Source: Virgibacillus proomii
Lineage (GTDB): Bacteria; Bacillota; Bacilli; Bacillales; Amphibacillaceae
Direction of reading: 5' to 3'
Assembly: GCF_018916875.1 (NCBI RefSeq)
Contig: NZ_JAHLNO010000028.1
Span: forward strand, 62,001 to 126,000
Length of the DNA: 64,000 bases
Every line of letters starts with the position of its first letter. The first letter of the stretch is position 1. The notes beneath the pieces were generated by a model. That model saw only the letters and a program-made list of their open reading frames with translations, made no database searches and was not told the DNA's origin. Positions 15,028 to 25,089 of this stretch are shown here, piece by piece. Both the position numbers and the translations under genes were made by a program.

Positions 15028-15852
15028 ATGAAATTATATATTTCTGCAGATATGGAAGGGATAACGGGCTTGCCGGATGAATCATTTGTTAAATCTAATA
15101 TGCATAATTATGAACGATCAAGAAAAATCATGACAGAGGAAATAAATTGCGTGATTGTTGCTGCTTTAAAGAATGGATGTACAGAAGTACTAGTTAATGA
15201 TAGTCATTCCAAAATGAATAATATACTTATTGAGCATTTGCATCCAGAAGCAAAACTGATTACCGGAGATGTTAAGCCATTTTCTATGATGGAAGGTTTG
15301 GACAGTACATTTGATGGAGCAATGTTTATTGGTTACCATGCACGTGCCGGTCAGTTTGGGGTAATGTCACATACCATGATTCATGCTGTAAGAACAATGT
15401 ATATTAATGATCATGAAATTGGAGAAATGGGATTTAATGCATATCTTGCAGGTTTCTATGATGTACCAGTTTTAGCCGTTACTGGTGATGATCAAGCAGC
15501 TCAAGAAGCAGAAGCGCTTATTCCTAATGTCACTGCTGTAGCAGTAAAAAATACGATATCTCGATCTTCTGTATACAGCCTTACACCAACAAAAGCAAAT
15601 GAGGTATTATCTGCCAGAATAAATGATGCGATGGAACAACGTCATTATGTTCAAGCACTTATACCTCCAAAACAACCAGTGCTGCGAATTGAATTTGCAA
15701 ACTATGGTCAAGCAGAATGGGCAAATTTAATGCCGGGTACGTACATAGAGCCAAATTCAACGATTGTTACATTCAAAGCAAAAGATATTTTAGAAGCGTA
15801 TCAAGCGATGCTTGTTATGACGGAACTTGCTATGAATACGAGGTTTTCATAA
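15028..15852 (+). CDS. dppA: D-aminopeptidase (M55 family)
   Basis: A 274-residue cytoplasmic zinc peptidase that removes N-terminal D-amino acids from peptides. The N-terminus MKLYISADMEGITG carries the zinc ligands Asp8 and Glu10; further metal-binding His residues lie in NDSHSKMNN and GYHARAG. It is the first gene of an operon with the same order as Bacillus subtilis dppABCDE-ykfABCD. The ribosome site GAGGAGTG precedes the ATG. It is likely to be derepressed on nutrient limitation. Confidence 0.92.
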   Translation: MKLYISADMEGITGLPDESFVKSNMHNYERSRKIMTEEINCVIVAALKNGCTEVLVNDSHSKMNNILIEHLHPEAKLITGDVKPFSMMEGLDSTFDGAMFIGYHARAGQFGVMSHTMIHAVRTMYINDHEIGEMGFNAYLAGFYDVPVLAVTGDDQAAQEAEALIPNVTAVAVKNTISRSSVYSLTPTKANEVLSARINDAMEQRHYVQALIPPKQPVLRIEFANYGQAEWANLMPGTYIEPNSTIVTFKAKDILEAYQAMLVMTELAMNTRFS

Positions 15853-15864
15853 GGAGGGAAGTCC

Positions 15865-16797
15865 ATGCTTCGTTACATATTAAAGCGCTTACTCATCATG
15901 CTGGTAACTTTGTGGATAATAGTCACATTGACCTTTATTCTGATGGTTACCATCCCAGGATCACCGTTTAATAGTGAAAGAGGGACTAATGAAGTCGTAC
16001 AGGCTAATTTAGAGGCGCATTATAATCTGGATGAAACCTATATTGTGCAATACTTTTTATATTTAAAGTCGATTGTAACTCTCGATTTTGGGCCATCAAT
16101 AAAGCAGCCGTCGCAAACAGTGAACGATATGCTAATGCGCGGTTTTCCAATTTCATTTGAATTAGGGATTATAACCATTATTGTTGCTGTTTTATCTGGA
16201 GTAACACTGGGGATTTTTGCAGCATTAAAACATAATCAAATCATTGATTACTTAGCAATGGGATTTGCTGTTTTAGGTATATCGATTCCAAATTTCGTAC
16301 TAGCTACACTTTTAATTCAGCAGTTAGCTGTTAATATTGAACTTTTTCCTGTAGCCAGATGGCTGAGTCCTGCCCATATGATCTTACCAATTACTGCACT
16401 TGCTACTGGACCAATGGCTATTATTGCCAGATTGACAAGGTCAACTATGCTAGAAGTATTAACACAAGATTACATAAAAATGGCTCGAGCAAAGGGGTTA
16501 TCTCCATGGAAAATAGTCATTAAACATGCATTAAAAAATGCATTAATGCCGGTTGTCACAATTATGGGGACGCTCTTAGCAGGAATTTTGACAGGAACAT
16601 TTGTGATAGAAAAAATATTTGCAGTTCCGGGCATGGGTAAGTATTTTGTAGAAAGCATAAATCAGCGTGATTATCCAGTTATTATGGGAACAACCGTATT
16701 TTATAGTGCATTCCTCATTATCATGTTATTTCTCGTTGATATTGCATACGGACTTTTAGATCCGAGAATTAAGTTGCATAAGAAGGGAGGAAAATAA
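15865..16797 (+). CDS. dppB: Dipeptide/murein-peptide ABC transporter permease
   Basis: A 310-residue inner permease of the DppB/OppB type, with an N-terminal transmembrane helix, a large external loop (about 30-95) and five further helices. The EAA-type loop that contacts the ATPases is visible in ARAKGLSPWKIVIKHALKNA. It lies 12 bases after dppA and two bases before dppC, behind AAGGAGGG. Confidence 0.93.
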   Translation: MLRYILKRLLIMLVTLWIIVTLTFILMVTIPGSPFNSERGTNEVVQANLEAHYNLDETYIVQYFLYLKSIVTLDFGPSIKQPSQTVNDMLMRGFPISFELGIITIIVAVLSGVTLGIFAALKHNQIIDYLAMGFAVLGISIPNFVLATLLIQQLAVNIELFPVARWLSPAHMILPITALATGPMAIIARLTRSTMLEVLTQDYIKMARAKGLSPWKIVIKHALKNALMPVVTIMGTLLAGILTGTFVIEKIFAVPGMGKYFVESINQRDYPVIMGTTVFYSAFLIIMLFLVDIAYGLLDPRIKLHKKGGK

Positions 16798-16798
16798 G

Positions 16799-17758
16799 AT
16801 GAATTTGGCAGAAAAATCAACAAAACAACTTCCTTCTCCAGCAAATATTCCGGATGCTTGGTTTACTTGGAAAGAAAAGGATAAAGCGGAAATGCAGTCT
16901 GTATCCAGACCATCCTTATCTTATTGGATGGATGCTTGGAGGAGACTTGCCAAGAATAAGCTTGCAATGACCGGTCTCATCTTTTTAGTTATCCTTACTA
17001 TTTTTGCAATCGTTGGGCCAATCCTATCACCTTATGATGTAAATAAACAAGATTTGCCTAATCAATATCAGCCCCCATCCAAAGCGCATTGGTTTGGAAC
17101 AGATAATGCAGGACGTGATGTGTTTACTAGAACTTGGTATGGGGCGCGAATATCATTGTTTGTCGGATTTATGGCAGCGCTCATTGATTTTACGATAGGA
17201 ATAGTTTATGGCGGTATAGCCGGTTATAAAGGAGGTCGAACCGATAATATAATGATGCGGATTATTGAGGTTTTGTACGGTCTTCCATATCTGCTCGTCG
17301 TTATTTTATTATTGGTTGTCTTAGGGCCGAGCTTAACGACTATTATTATTGCCTTAACGGTCACTGGTTGGGTAGGCATGGCCAGAATTGTCCGGGGGCA
17401 AGTATTACAAATTAAAAATTATGAGTTTGTTCTAGCCTCTAGATCATTTGGTGCAAAAACATCAAGGATTATCCGCAAAAATTTATTACCAAATACGATG
17501 GGTCCAATTATTATACAAATGACTTTAACCGTCCCTAGTGCTATTTTTGCAGAAGCATTTTTAAGTTTTTTGGGGCTGGGTATTCAAGCACCGTTTGCGA
17601 GCTGGGGTGTGATGGCGAATGATTCCCTAGGTGCAATTTTATCCGGTCACTGGTGGACATTATTTTTTCCAGCCTTTTTTATATCCTTTACAATGTTTGC
17701 ATTTAATGTATTAGGTGACGGGCTTCAGGACGCACTAGATCCGAAACTGAGAAAGTAG
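16799..17758 (+). CDS. dppC: Dipeptide/murein-peptide ABC transporter permease
   Basis: A 319-residue second permease of the DppC/OppC type. A hydrophilic N-terminal extension precedes the first helix (about 57-77). The signature PNQYQPPSKAHWFGTDNAGR is characteristic of this subfamily, and the EAA-like loop is in ASRSFGAKTSRIIRKNLLPN. It forms a heterodimer with DppB. Confidence 0.93.
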   Translation: MNLAEKSTKQLPSPANIPDAWFTWKEKDKAEMQSVSRPSLSYWMDAWRRLAKNKLAMTGLIFLVILTIFAIVGPILSPYDVNKQDLPNQYQPPSKAHWFGTDNAGRDVFTRTWYGARISLFVGFMAALIDFTIGIVYGGIAGYKGGRTDNIMMRIIEVLYGLPYLLVVILLLVVLGPSLTTIIIALTVTGWVGMARIVRGQVLQIKNYEFVLASRSFGAKTSRIIRKNLLPNTMGPIIIQMTLTVPSAIFAEAFLSFLGLGIQAPFASWGVMANDSLGAILSGHWWTLFFPAFFISFTMFAFNVLGDGLQDALDPKLRK

Positions 17759-17766
17759 GTGAGCAA

Positions 17767-18771
17767 ATGGAGAAATTACTTGAAGTAAATGATTTACATG
17801 TTACATTTTCCACCTATGGCGGAACTGTTAAGGCGGTTCGCGGTGTTGACTTTGAAATACATCAAGGAGAGACATTAGCGATTGTTGGTGAGTCTGGTTG
17901 CGGTAAAAGTGTTACTGCTAATGCGATTATGAAGCTGATTCCCGACCCGCCTGGAAAAATAACAAAAGGGACGATTACATTTAAAAATAAAGCATTGACA
18001 AGTTTATCGGAAAAGCAGATGCGATCTGTTCGCGGAGTCGATATTTCCATGATTTTTCAGGATCCGATGACAGCATTAAACCCAACGCTAACCATCGGAA
18101 CACAATTAATTGAGGGTGTGCGCGAACATCAGAAACTTAGCGCCGGCCAGGCAAAAGCAAAAGCATTAGAAATGCTGCAATTAGTTGGCATCCCCAATCC
18201 AATAGAACGTTTAAAGCAATATCCTCATCAGTTTAGTGGTGGGATGAGGCAGCGAATTGTAATTGCAATGGCCCTCATTTGTGAACCAGAATTATTGATT
18301 GCTGATGAGCCGACAACCGCGTTGGATGTAACAATTCAAGCACAAATTTTGGAGTTGTTTGAAAAGATTCAGGCAGCAACTAAAGTAGCTATTATTCTAA
18401 TTACGCATGATTTAGGCGTTGTTGCCAAAATAGCAGATCGAATTGCTGTTATGTATGCAGGCAAGATCATAGAGGTTGGGTCTAAACGTGAGATTTTTTA
18501 TCAAGCGCAACATCCCTATACAAAAGGTTTGTTAAATTCAGTTCCTCGCCTTGATGTAAAGGGGGAGAAGCTCAAGCCAATTGATGGATCCCCACCTGAT
18601 TTATTCTCCCCCCCACAAGGCTGTCCATTTACTGCGAGATGTCCACTAGCAATGGAGGTGTGTGATAAAGTTTACCCGAATACGACTGACAAGAGCAAAT
18701 CCCATAAGGTGAATTGCTGGATGCAGGATAAACGGGCACAACAGCTGTTAAAACTAACAGCAATTAAATAA
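17767..18771 (+). CDS. dppD: Peptide ABC transporter ATP-binding protein
   Basis: A 334-residue ATPase. Walker A is GESGCGKS near residue 40, the ABC signature is FSGGMRQRI, and Walker B is LLIADEPTTALD. The C-terminal oligopeptide/dipeptide extension has the cysteine cluster typical of DppD/OppD (CPFTARCPLAMEVC), which often binds an iron-sulfur cluster. It pairs with DppF-type YkfD, encoded at the end of the same operon. Confidence 0.93.
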   Translation: MEKLLEVNDLHVTFSTYGGTVKAVRGVDFEIHQGETLAIVGESGCGKSVTANAIMKLIPDPPGKITKGTITFKNKALTSLSEKQMRSVRGVDISMIFQDPMTALNPTLTIGTQLIEGVREHQKLSAGQAKAKALEMLQLVGIPNPIERLKQYPHQFSGGMRQRIVIAMALICEPELLIADEPTTALDVTIQAQILELFEKIQAATKVAIILITHDLGVVAKIADRIAVMYAGKIIEVGSKREIFYQAQHPYTKGLLNSVPRLDVKGEKLKPIDGSPPDLFSPPQGCPFTARCPLAMEVCDKVYPNTTDKSKSHKVNCWMQDKRAQQLLKLTAIK

Positions 18772-18790
18772 AACATAAGGGGGAGAAAGT

Positions 18791-20428
18791 ATGAAGAAGT
18801 GGTTAGTAAGTATGGTCATCATTCTTTTTGTTGTCGCTTTAGCAGCATGTACTGCGAAGAAAGGAGCTGGAGAAGAATCGAAAGATAACGGTAAACAAAA
18901 CGCAACAGAGGAAAGTGTTGATAAAAAAGTTTTAAAATTAAATAATGGCCGGGAACCAACATCTTTTGACCCGGCAATCGGATTTGATAATGTTTCGTGG
19001 AATGCTTTAAATAATTTGATGGAAGGGTTAACTCGCTTAGGAGATGATCATCAACCACAACCAGCAATTGCAGAGAAGTGGGACGTATCCGAGGATGGAA
19101 AAACGTACACATTTTATTTACGAAAGGATGCAAATTGGTCAAATGGAGATCCGGTTGTAGCAGAGGATTTTATTTTTGCTTGGGAAAGATTATTAAATCC
19201 GGATACGGGTTCTGCCGCAGGATTTCTTGGTTATTTTATTAAAGGTGGCGAAGCATTTAACAACGGTGAAGGCTCTAAAGATGATTTAGGCCTTACCGCA
19301 GTAGATGAGAAAACATTTGAAGTAGAATTAGAGAGTCCAACAGGCTTTTTTCTGCATTTAATAACAAACCCGGCTTTTTTCCCGGTAAATCATAAAGTTG
19401 CTGAAGAAAATCCAAAATGGCACGCCGAAGCTAATACATTTGTTGCGAACGGACCATTTAAGTTAGATACTTGGAAGCATGATAATGAAATGGTGTTTAG
19501 TAAAAACAAAGAATATTGGGATGCAGAAAATGTACTATTGGATGGTGTGCATTGGACAATGATTGACGATGTAAATACAGAATATCAAATGTTTGAAAGA
19601 GGGGAATTAGATTCAGCAGAAATTCCAGCAGAATTATCCGATCAATTGATTGATGGGGAAAATGTACGAATTGTTGAGCGAGGCGGGTTGGATTTTTACC
19701 GGTTTAATGTGACAGAGGAACCGTTTCAAAATATAAAAATTCGGAAAGCATTTGCTTTGGCAATTGATCAAAAAGAGATCGCAGAATTTGTAGTGAAAAA
19801 CAAAGTAGAACCAGCTTCCGGTTTTGTATCACCAGGATTTATGAACCCGGAAGGAAAAGATTTTAGAGATGTTAATGGGGATCTTATTTCTTTTAATCCG
19901 GAGGAAGCAAAAGCATTATTGGAAGAGGGAATGAAGGAAGAAGGGTATGATGAACTTCCTAAAGTAACATTGTCATATAATACGGATAATGTTAATAAAG
20001 ATGTAGCAGAAACATTGCAAGGAATGATCAGCGAACATCTTGGTATTAAAGTAGAACTGGAAAATACGGAATGGAATGTGTTTCTAGAGGATCAAAAAGC
20101 ATTAAAACATCAATTGTCACGAAGTTCTTTCTTATATGACTATGCTGATCCAGTTAATTTCTTAGAAAGCTTCATTACCGGTTCTTACATGAATCGAACT
20201 GGCTGGTCAAATGAAAAATATGATGAATTAATTGCAAATGCAAAGTCAGCAGTAGACGAAAAGAAACGCTGGGAATATATGTATGAAGCAGAAAAGTTAT
20301 TAGCTGAAGAAATGCCGATTTTTCCAATTCGTTACTACAACCAAGTAGAAGTTTTACAGGAAGGAGTTACGAATATTCTCCGTCACCCAGTTGGTTACCT
20401 AGATTTAAAATATGCTGATAAACAATAG
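18791..20428 (+). CDS. dppE: Peptide-binding lipoprotein of the Dpp transporter
   Basis: A 545-residue family 5 solute-binding lipoprotein. The signal ends in the lipobox LAAC, with Cys20 as the lipidated residue, followed by a Gly/Asp/Lys-rich linker. The body has the expected opening segment NNGREPTSFDPAIGFD and the length of oligopeptide-binding proteins. By analogy with DppE it captures murein tripeptide (L-Ala-gamma-D-Glu-mDAP) and other small peptides. A hairpin follows it, which may raise its transcript level relative to downstream genes. Confidence 0.93.
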   Translation: MKKWLVSMVIILFVVALAACTAKKGAGEESKDNGKQNATEESVDKKVLKLNNGREPTSFDPAIGFDNVSWNALNNLMEGLTRLGDDHQPQPAIAEKWDVSEDGKTYTFYLRKDANWSNGDPVVAEDFIFAWERLLNPDTGSAAGFLGYFIKGGEAFNNGEGSKDDLGLTAVDEKTFEVELESPTGFFLHLITNPAFFPVNHKVAEENPKWHAEANTFVANGPFKLDTWKHDNEMVFSKNKEYWDAENVLLDGVHWTMIDDVNTEYQMFERGELDSAEIPAELSDQLIDGENVRIVERGGLDFYRFNVTEEPFQNIKIRKAFALAIDQKEIAEFVVKNKVEPASGFVSPGFMNPEGKDFRDVNGDLISFNPEEAKALLEEGMKEEGYDELPKVTLSYNTDNVNKDVAETLQGMISEHLGIKVELENTEWNVFLEDQKALKHQLSRSSFLYDYADPVNFLESFITGSYMNRTGWSNEKYDELIANAKSAVDEKKRWEYMYEAEKLLAEEMPIFPIRYYNQVEVLQEGVTNILRHPVGYLDLKYADKQ

Positions 20429-20431
20429 GTT

Positions 20432-20458
20432 AACAGGGGCTCATAAATCAGCCCCAGT
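20432..20458 (+). terminator. Intra-operon hairpin after dppE
   Basis: CAGGGGCT pairs around a seven-base loop with AGCCCCAG. The T-run behind it is weak, so read-through or 3'-end stabilisation of the dppABCDE part is more likely than full termination. Confidence 0.55.
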
Positions 20459-20479
20459 TTCTAGGAAAGAAGGGATCAA

Positions 20480-21397
20480 ATGATTTATCCTCCTAGACTT
20501 CACCAAGGAGATACAGTTGGTATTCTTGCACCTGCAGGTCCACCAGATAACAGCAGGTTGCAGCAAGGAATATTGTTTTTGGAAAAAATGGGACTGCGGG
20601 TGCGGCTAGGGGAACATGTAGATAAAGTGGATGGCTATCTAGCAGGGAACGACAGAGAACGACTGGAGGATTTCCAAAGAATGATCGTGGATCCGTCAAT
20701 TAAAGCAATCATCTTTGCTAGAGGAGGATATGGAACGGCACGGATAGCATTACAGCTGCCTTATAGCTGGATGAAAAAGCAACCAAAAATCATTTGGGGA
20801 TACAGTGATATAACATATTTACATACAGCCATTCGTCAACGAACGGGACTTGTTACGTTTCATGGTCCCATGCTTTCCTCTGATATTGGAAGAGAAGATT
20901 TTGATTCTATATCTGCAGTGATGTTTGAACAGTTATTCCAACCAATGACGTATACTTTCACAGAAGAAATCGCTCCTTTATATGTTATTGCTAACGGAGA
21001 AGCGACAGGAATGCTGGTAGGGGGAAATTTATCTATCTTAGTAAGTACACTAGGTACCCCGTTTGAAATCGATACTACAAATCGAATCGTTTTACTCGAA
21101 GACATTGGAGAAGAACCTTATAAGGTGGATAGAATGTTGAATCAATTAAAACTCTCCGGAAAGCTTCGTAGTGCAGCTGGAATTGTATTAGGCGATTTTG
21201 CTGAGGCTTGCCCAAAGATAGTTCCGTCTTTAACATTGGATCGCGTTTTTAATGATTATTTGTCTAATTTAGACATACCTGTATTAGCAGGCTTTAAAAT
21301 AGGTCATTGCATGCCAAATATAGCTATTCCTTTAGGGACAGAAGCACAATTATCGACGAAACAAAAAACATTGAAAATTCAGCCGGGTGTATACTAG
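20480..21397 (+). CDS. ykfA: LD-carboxypeptidase (S66 family), murein-peptide recycling
   Basis: A 305-residue cytoplasmic S66 peptidase that removes the terminal D-Ala from murein tetrapeptides. The nucleophile is Ser109 in WGYSDITYL; the acid and base residues lie in the LLEDIGEEPYKVDR and GHCMPN regions. The N-terminal motif GDTVGILAPAGPPD is family-typical. It lies 50 bases after dppE behind GAAAGAAGGGATC, matching ykfA in the Bacillus subtilis operon. Confidence 0.9.
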   Translation: MIYPPRLHQGDTVGILAPAGPPDNSRLQQGILFLEKMGLRVRLGEHVDKVDGYLAGNDRERLEDFQRMIVDPSIKAIIFARGGYGTARIALQLPYSWMKKQPKIIWGYSDITYLHTAIRQRTGLVTFHGPMLSSDIGREDFDSISAVMFEQLFQPMTYTFTEEIAPLYVIANGEATGMLVGGNLSILVSTLGTPFEIDTTNRIVLLEDIGEEPYKVDRMLNQLKLSGKLRSAAGIVLGDFAEACPKIVPSLTLDRVFNDYLSNLDIPVLAGFKIGHCMPNIAIPLGTEAQLSTKQKTLKIQPGVY

Positions 21398-21415
21398 TAG
21401 AATGGGGGATAAAAC

Positions 21416-22507
21416 ATGGTCATAAAAGAGATAAAAACATTTCGTGCAGCAGTGCCTTTACATACTCCATTTAAAACAGCATTACGTACGGTTACTACAG
21501 CTGAAACAGTAGTTGTCAAGCTTGTATGTGATAATGGAATAACTGGTTGGGGAGAAGCTCCACCAACACATGTCATCACTGGTGAGAGTTTGTCTAGTAT
21601 TGAGTTTAGTATTCATCATGTGTTTAAACCATTACTGCTTGGGAAGACATTATTATATCGAGAGCGCCTATTCGTAGCGCTTCACAAGAGTATGGTTGGA
21701 AATTCAAGCGCTAAGGCTGCAATTGATATGGCTTTATTTGATTGTATTGCTCAAATCACTAATTTCCCACTTGTTAACTTTCTAGGCGGCTATAAAACAA
21801 AACTCATAACTGACTACACAGTTAGTGTTAATAGTCCTGAACAGATGGCTAAAGATGCAATAGAATATATGAATAAGGGTTTTTCAATTTTAAAAATAAA
21901 AGTCGGAAAAGATGAGATACAAAAAGATATAGAACGGATAGAAAAAATTCGTGAACAAATAGGCTTAGAACCCGTACTTCGATTAGATGCGAATCAAGGG
22001 TGGACGCCAAAGGAAGCAGTTCAGGCGATTAAAAACATGGAAGAACGGGGGCTGAACATAGAGTTTGTTGAGCAGCCAGTTAACGCGAATGATCTAACAG
22101 GTCTACAGTATGTTACGCAACATACCAATACCCCAATTATGGCGGATGAGGCTGTATTTACAATTAACGATGCACAACAAGTTTTAGAATGTCGAGCTTG
22201 CGACTTAATAAATATAAAGCTAATGAAAACTGGTGGCATTTATCAGGCATTAAAAATCGTTAATCTTGCTGAAGCATATAACGTACAGTGTATGGTTGGC
22301 AGCATGATCGAAACAAAGCTTGGAATAACTGCAGCCGCACATTTTGCAGCAAGTCAACCAAATGTTATTGCATATGATTTCGATGCACCGCTTATGTTAA
22401 AAGGTGATTTAGTTTGTGGAGGAATTATTTATAATCAACAGGAAATCCACATGGGAAAAGGAAATGGTCTAGGGATAAAAGGTATTCAACACTCATTTAT
22501 CGTTTAG
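21416..22507 (+). CDS. ykfB: L-Ala-D/L-Glu epimerase (enolase superfamily)
   Basis: A 363-residue muconate-lactonising-subgroup enzyme that epimerises L-Ala-D-Glu, released from murein peptides, to L-Ala-L-Glu. The catalytic KxK is in ILKIKVGKD, the metal ligands are in LRLDAN, EQPV and ADEA, and a second catalytic lysine is in NIKLMKTGG. It follows ykfA by 18 bases. The complete motif set makes this call firm. Confidence 0.93.
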   Translation: MVIKEIKTFRAAVPLHTPFKTALRTVTTAETVVVKLVCDNGITGWGEAPPTHVITGESLSSIEFSIHHVFKPLLLGKTLLYRERLFVALHKSMVGNSSAKAAIDMALFDCIAQITNFPLVNFLGGYKTKLITDYTVSVNSPEQMAKDAIEYMNKGFSILKIKVGKDEIQKDIERIEKIREQIGLEPVLRLDANQGWTPKEAVQAIKNMEERGLNIEFVEQPVNANDLTGLQYVTQHTNTPIMADEAVFTINDAQQVLECRACDLINIKLMKTGGIYQALKIVNLAEAYNVQCMVGSMIETKLGITAAAHFAASQPNVIAYDFDAPLMLKGDLVCGGIIYNQQEIHMGKGNGLGIKGIQHSFIV

Positions 22508-22587
22508 CGGTCTACTCTTCAAATAGCAGTTCATATTTACTGTAAGGTGCCATAAGAATCTCCCTTCAAGAAGGTTAAGAATCAAAG

Positions 22588-22845
22588 AAGTCTAAATAGG
22601 AGCCGTTTTTTTATAAAGTTGCAACATGATAAGCAGATCTTTGAAATGAGAAAAATATGGCTCCTTGCATTCGGGATAAAGAAAACATGCCCCTAAAACA
22701 GAGGTATCCGACGCCTGAGCGGAAAGCCCGCTTTTAGTCGGCCTTCCTTTAAATTCGAGCCGATGTTAACTTATCGTAGGAAGGAGATCGAAGTTTGCTA
22801 GACGCTCGAACGCTGAAGCTAGACGATTGATACTCTTTTCAAAAA
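22588..22845 (-). repeat. Composite intergenic repeat inside the dpp-ykf operon
   Basis: An inverted copy of the 5' module plus part of the hairpin module (compare 10585-10860 and 32478-32822). On the minus strand it reads from GCTTCAGCGTTCGAGCGTCTAG at the right end to AAGGAGCC...GGCTCC at the left. It separates ykfB from ykfC by 465 bases within an otherwise tight operon. Confidence 0.9.
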
Positions 22846-22972
22846 GTTATTCATCATATAGAAACGGATATAACTTCTTAGAATACAAGGAAAAAACCTC
22901 ACTTAATGAAGTTGATTTTATGTTTATTAAGTTTAGTAAATTAAAAACGAGCTATAGAAAGGAGCACTATAC

Positions 22973-23929
22973 ATGAGTAGACAAAAGCCGGCGCAAAATG
23001 ATCATGATCTTTGGGTTACAAGTGTTCCAGTGGCTACGGTATGGACAAACCCCGAATCACCGAGGAGTATAGATTTTCCGGGTATTACAAATCCAACCAA
23101 TTTGGATACGTGGATCAATCAATTAGATAACACAGCTAAACTGGCCTTATGTGAAGAAAATCGAATTCAAACGCAATTACTATATGGCGAGCAGGTGGTA
23201 ATTACAGAGCAAGTAGGGGATTGGGTACATATTGTTATCCCTTCACAGCCTTCTGCTAAAGATGAAAGAGGGTATCCGGGATGGGTGCCATTATGTCAGT
23301 TAGAAACGGTAAACCGAAAAGAGTGGCAACAGCAAATATTAGCTATTATTCGAAGTGATAAAGCATGGCTGAAATTAGTAGATGAGCAAAAAATAAAACT
23401 AAGCTATTCAACTATTCTTCCAGTAAAAGATTATGATGAAAGTGAAGTTATGGTATGCACTCCTCATGGGATTGGTTATTTAAACGTACATGATGTGGAA
23501 CTTTTTTCTCGGGAAAAGGGGCTTTTACGTGGTAATGGAGCTGCGATCTTAGGTTCGGTGAAAGGTTTTGTTGGATTAGCTTATTTTTGGGGAGGGATGA
23601 GTTCTTTTGGTTATGACTGCTCAGGACTATCATATACAGCTCATAAAGTAAATGGATATCAGATTGCTAGAGATGCCGTAGACCAGTCGAAAGGTGGTAA
23701 GGAAATCACCTTTTCGCAAGTACAACCAGGAGATTTACTGTTTTTTGCGTATGAAGAAGGAAAGGGACGCTTGCATCATGTCGGCTTATACTATGGTAAG
23801 GGGAAGATGCTTCACTCGCCGCAAACTGGAAAGGGAATCGAAGTCATCCAGTTAAAGGGTACCATCTATGAAAAAGAGCTATGTGCTATTCAACGCTATT
23901 GGCGTGATGAAGGGTGCGAATCTATATGA
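22973..23929 (+). CDS. ykfC: Gamma-D-glutamyl-L-diamino-acid endopeptidase (NlpC/P60)
   Basis: A 318-residue enzyme with two SH3-like regions (about 20-110 and 125-180) and a C-terminal NlpC/P60 domain. The catalytic residues are Cys216 (GYDCSGLS), His269 (HHVGLYY) and His281 (MLHSP). There is no signal peptide, consistent with cleavage of imported murein tripeptide in the cytoplasm. The start ATG follows AAAGGAGCAC. The stop overlaps the ykfD start by ATGA. Confidence 0.92.
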   Translation: MSRQKPAQNDHDLWVTSVPVATVWTNPESPRSIDFPGITNPTNLDTWINQLDNTAKLALCEENRIQTQLLYGEQVVITEQVGDWVHIVIPSQPSAKDERGYPGWVPLCQLETVNRKEWQQQILAIIRSDKAWLKLVDEQKIKLSYSTILPVKDYDESEVMVCTPHGIGYLNVHDVELFSREKGLLRGNGAAILGSVKGFVGLAYFWGGMSSFGYDCSGLSYTAHKVNGYQIARDAVDQSKGGKEITFSQVQPGDLLFFAYEEGKGRLHHVGLYYGKGKMLHSPQTGKGIEVIQLKGTIYEKELCAIQRYWRDEGCESI

Positions 23930-24885
23930 CAGAAGAAATCTTACAAGTAAATAAACTAACGAAATATTTTAATGTTGGCAAAAACCAAACTTTACAGGCA
24001 GTTAATGATGTTTCATTCCGTATTTATAAAGGAGAAACATTTGGTCTTGTTGGAGAATCGGGTTGTGGGAAATCGACGGTCGGCCGAACTATCCTTGGTT
24101 TATATGATAAAACAGCCGGAGAAGTTATTTACGATGGGAGAGATATTCACACGTTAAAGGAAAAAGATAAAAATCAATTATACCGGCGCATACAGATGAT
24201 TTTTCAAGATCCTTATGCATCTTTAAATCCGCGTTCGACTGTCAAAGACATCATATCTGAACCGATGGAAGTGCATGCATTGTATAAAACGAAGCAGGAA
24301 CTGCAGGAACGTGTGTATCAGTTGCTTAAGGAAGTCGGACTAAATCGTGATCATGCCAATCGCTATCCACATGAATTTAGCGGAGGACAGCGACAACGAA
24401 TCGGAATTGCAAGAGCTTTGGCATTAAATCCTGATTTTATTATCGCAGATGAACCTATCTCTGCTTTAGATGTCTCTGTACAAGCTCAGGTTGTTAATCT
24501 ATTGAAGGAGTTACAAATGGAGAAAGGGTTAACCTTTTTATTTATTGCCCATGATCTATCCATGGTCAAACAAATTTCCGATCGGATAGGAGTTATGTAT
24601 TTAGGGAATTTGGTTGAATTAACTAACAGTGAAGCCCTCTATGTCAATCCGCTTCATCCGTATACACAGGCTTTACTCTCCGCCATTCCCATTCCCGATC
24701 CAGATATAGAAGAGAAAAGAGAACGAATAATTTTAAAAGGAGAATTACCAAGCCCCATTTATCCACCAAGTGGTTGTGTATTTCGAACTAGATGCTCCGC
24801 AGCTATGGAAATTTGTGTTAGTCAAAAACCGCAATGGCAGGAAGTAGAACCAGGACATTATGTAGCTTGTCATCTTTACCAATAA
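23926..24885 (+). CDS. ykfD: Peptide ABC transporter ATP-binding protein (DppF/OppF type)
   Basis: A 319-residue ATPase with Walker [10 protein letters not shown], signature [15 protein letters not shown], Walker [13 protein letters not shown] and the C-terminal oligopeptide extension with [13 protein letters not shown] start it at ATG 23926, which overlaps the ykfC stop by ATGA; the GTG at 23914 adds four codons but lacks good spacing. It is the only DppF-like subunit here, so it probably completes the DppBCDE transporter. Confidence 0.92.
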   Translation: MTEEILQVNKLTKYFNVGKNQTLQAVNDVSFRIYKGETFGLVGESGCGKSTVGRTILGLYDKTAGEVIYDGRDIHTLKEKDKNQLYRRIQMIFQDPYASLNPRSTVKDIISEPMEVHALYKTKQELQERVYQLLKEVGLNRDHANRYPHEFSGGQRQRIGIARALALNPDFIIADEPISALDVSVQAQVVNLLKELQMEKGLTFLFIAHDLSMVKQISDRIGVMYLGNLVELTNSEALYVNPLHPYTQALLSAIPIPDPDIEEKRERIILKGELPSPIYPPSGCVFRTRCSAAMEICVSQKPQWQEVEPGHYVACHLYQ

Positions 24886-24912
24886 TAAAAACATAGTTAA
24901 AAATCCTATGTC

Positions 24913-25004
24913 TTTAGAAAAACTTGGCTTGTCGCCAAGTCTTTAGCGAAAGCTGTAGTTTTTCTTATACTATAAACCCTAAAATTTTATACTTTCCTAT
25001 AGTA
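24913..25004 (-). repeat. Short hairpin repeat, copy 2 of 3 (inverted)
   Basis: The reverse complement of the 273-370 repeat, including the perfect GACTTGGC-GACAA-GCCAAGTC hairpin. It lies just after ykfD and, being palindromic, could end the operon transcript. Confidence 0.88.
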
Positions 25005-25089
25005 CAAGTAAATTATCCCTTTATTAAGGTATAGCTTATAAGTGGCTAGGATTTTTTTAATTCTCAAGAAACGGTATCCAATTTCTAGT

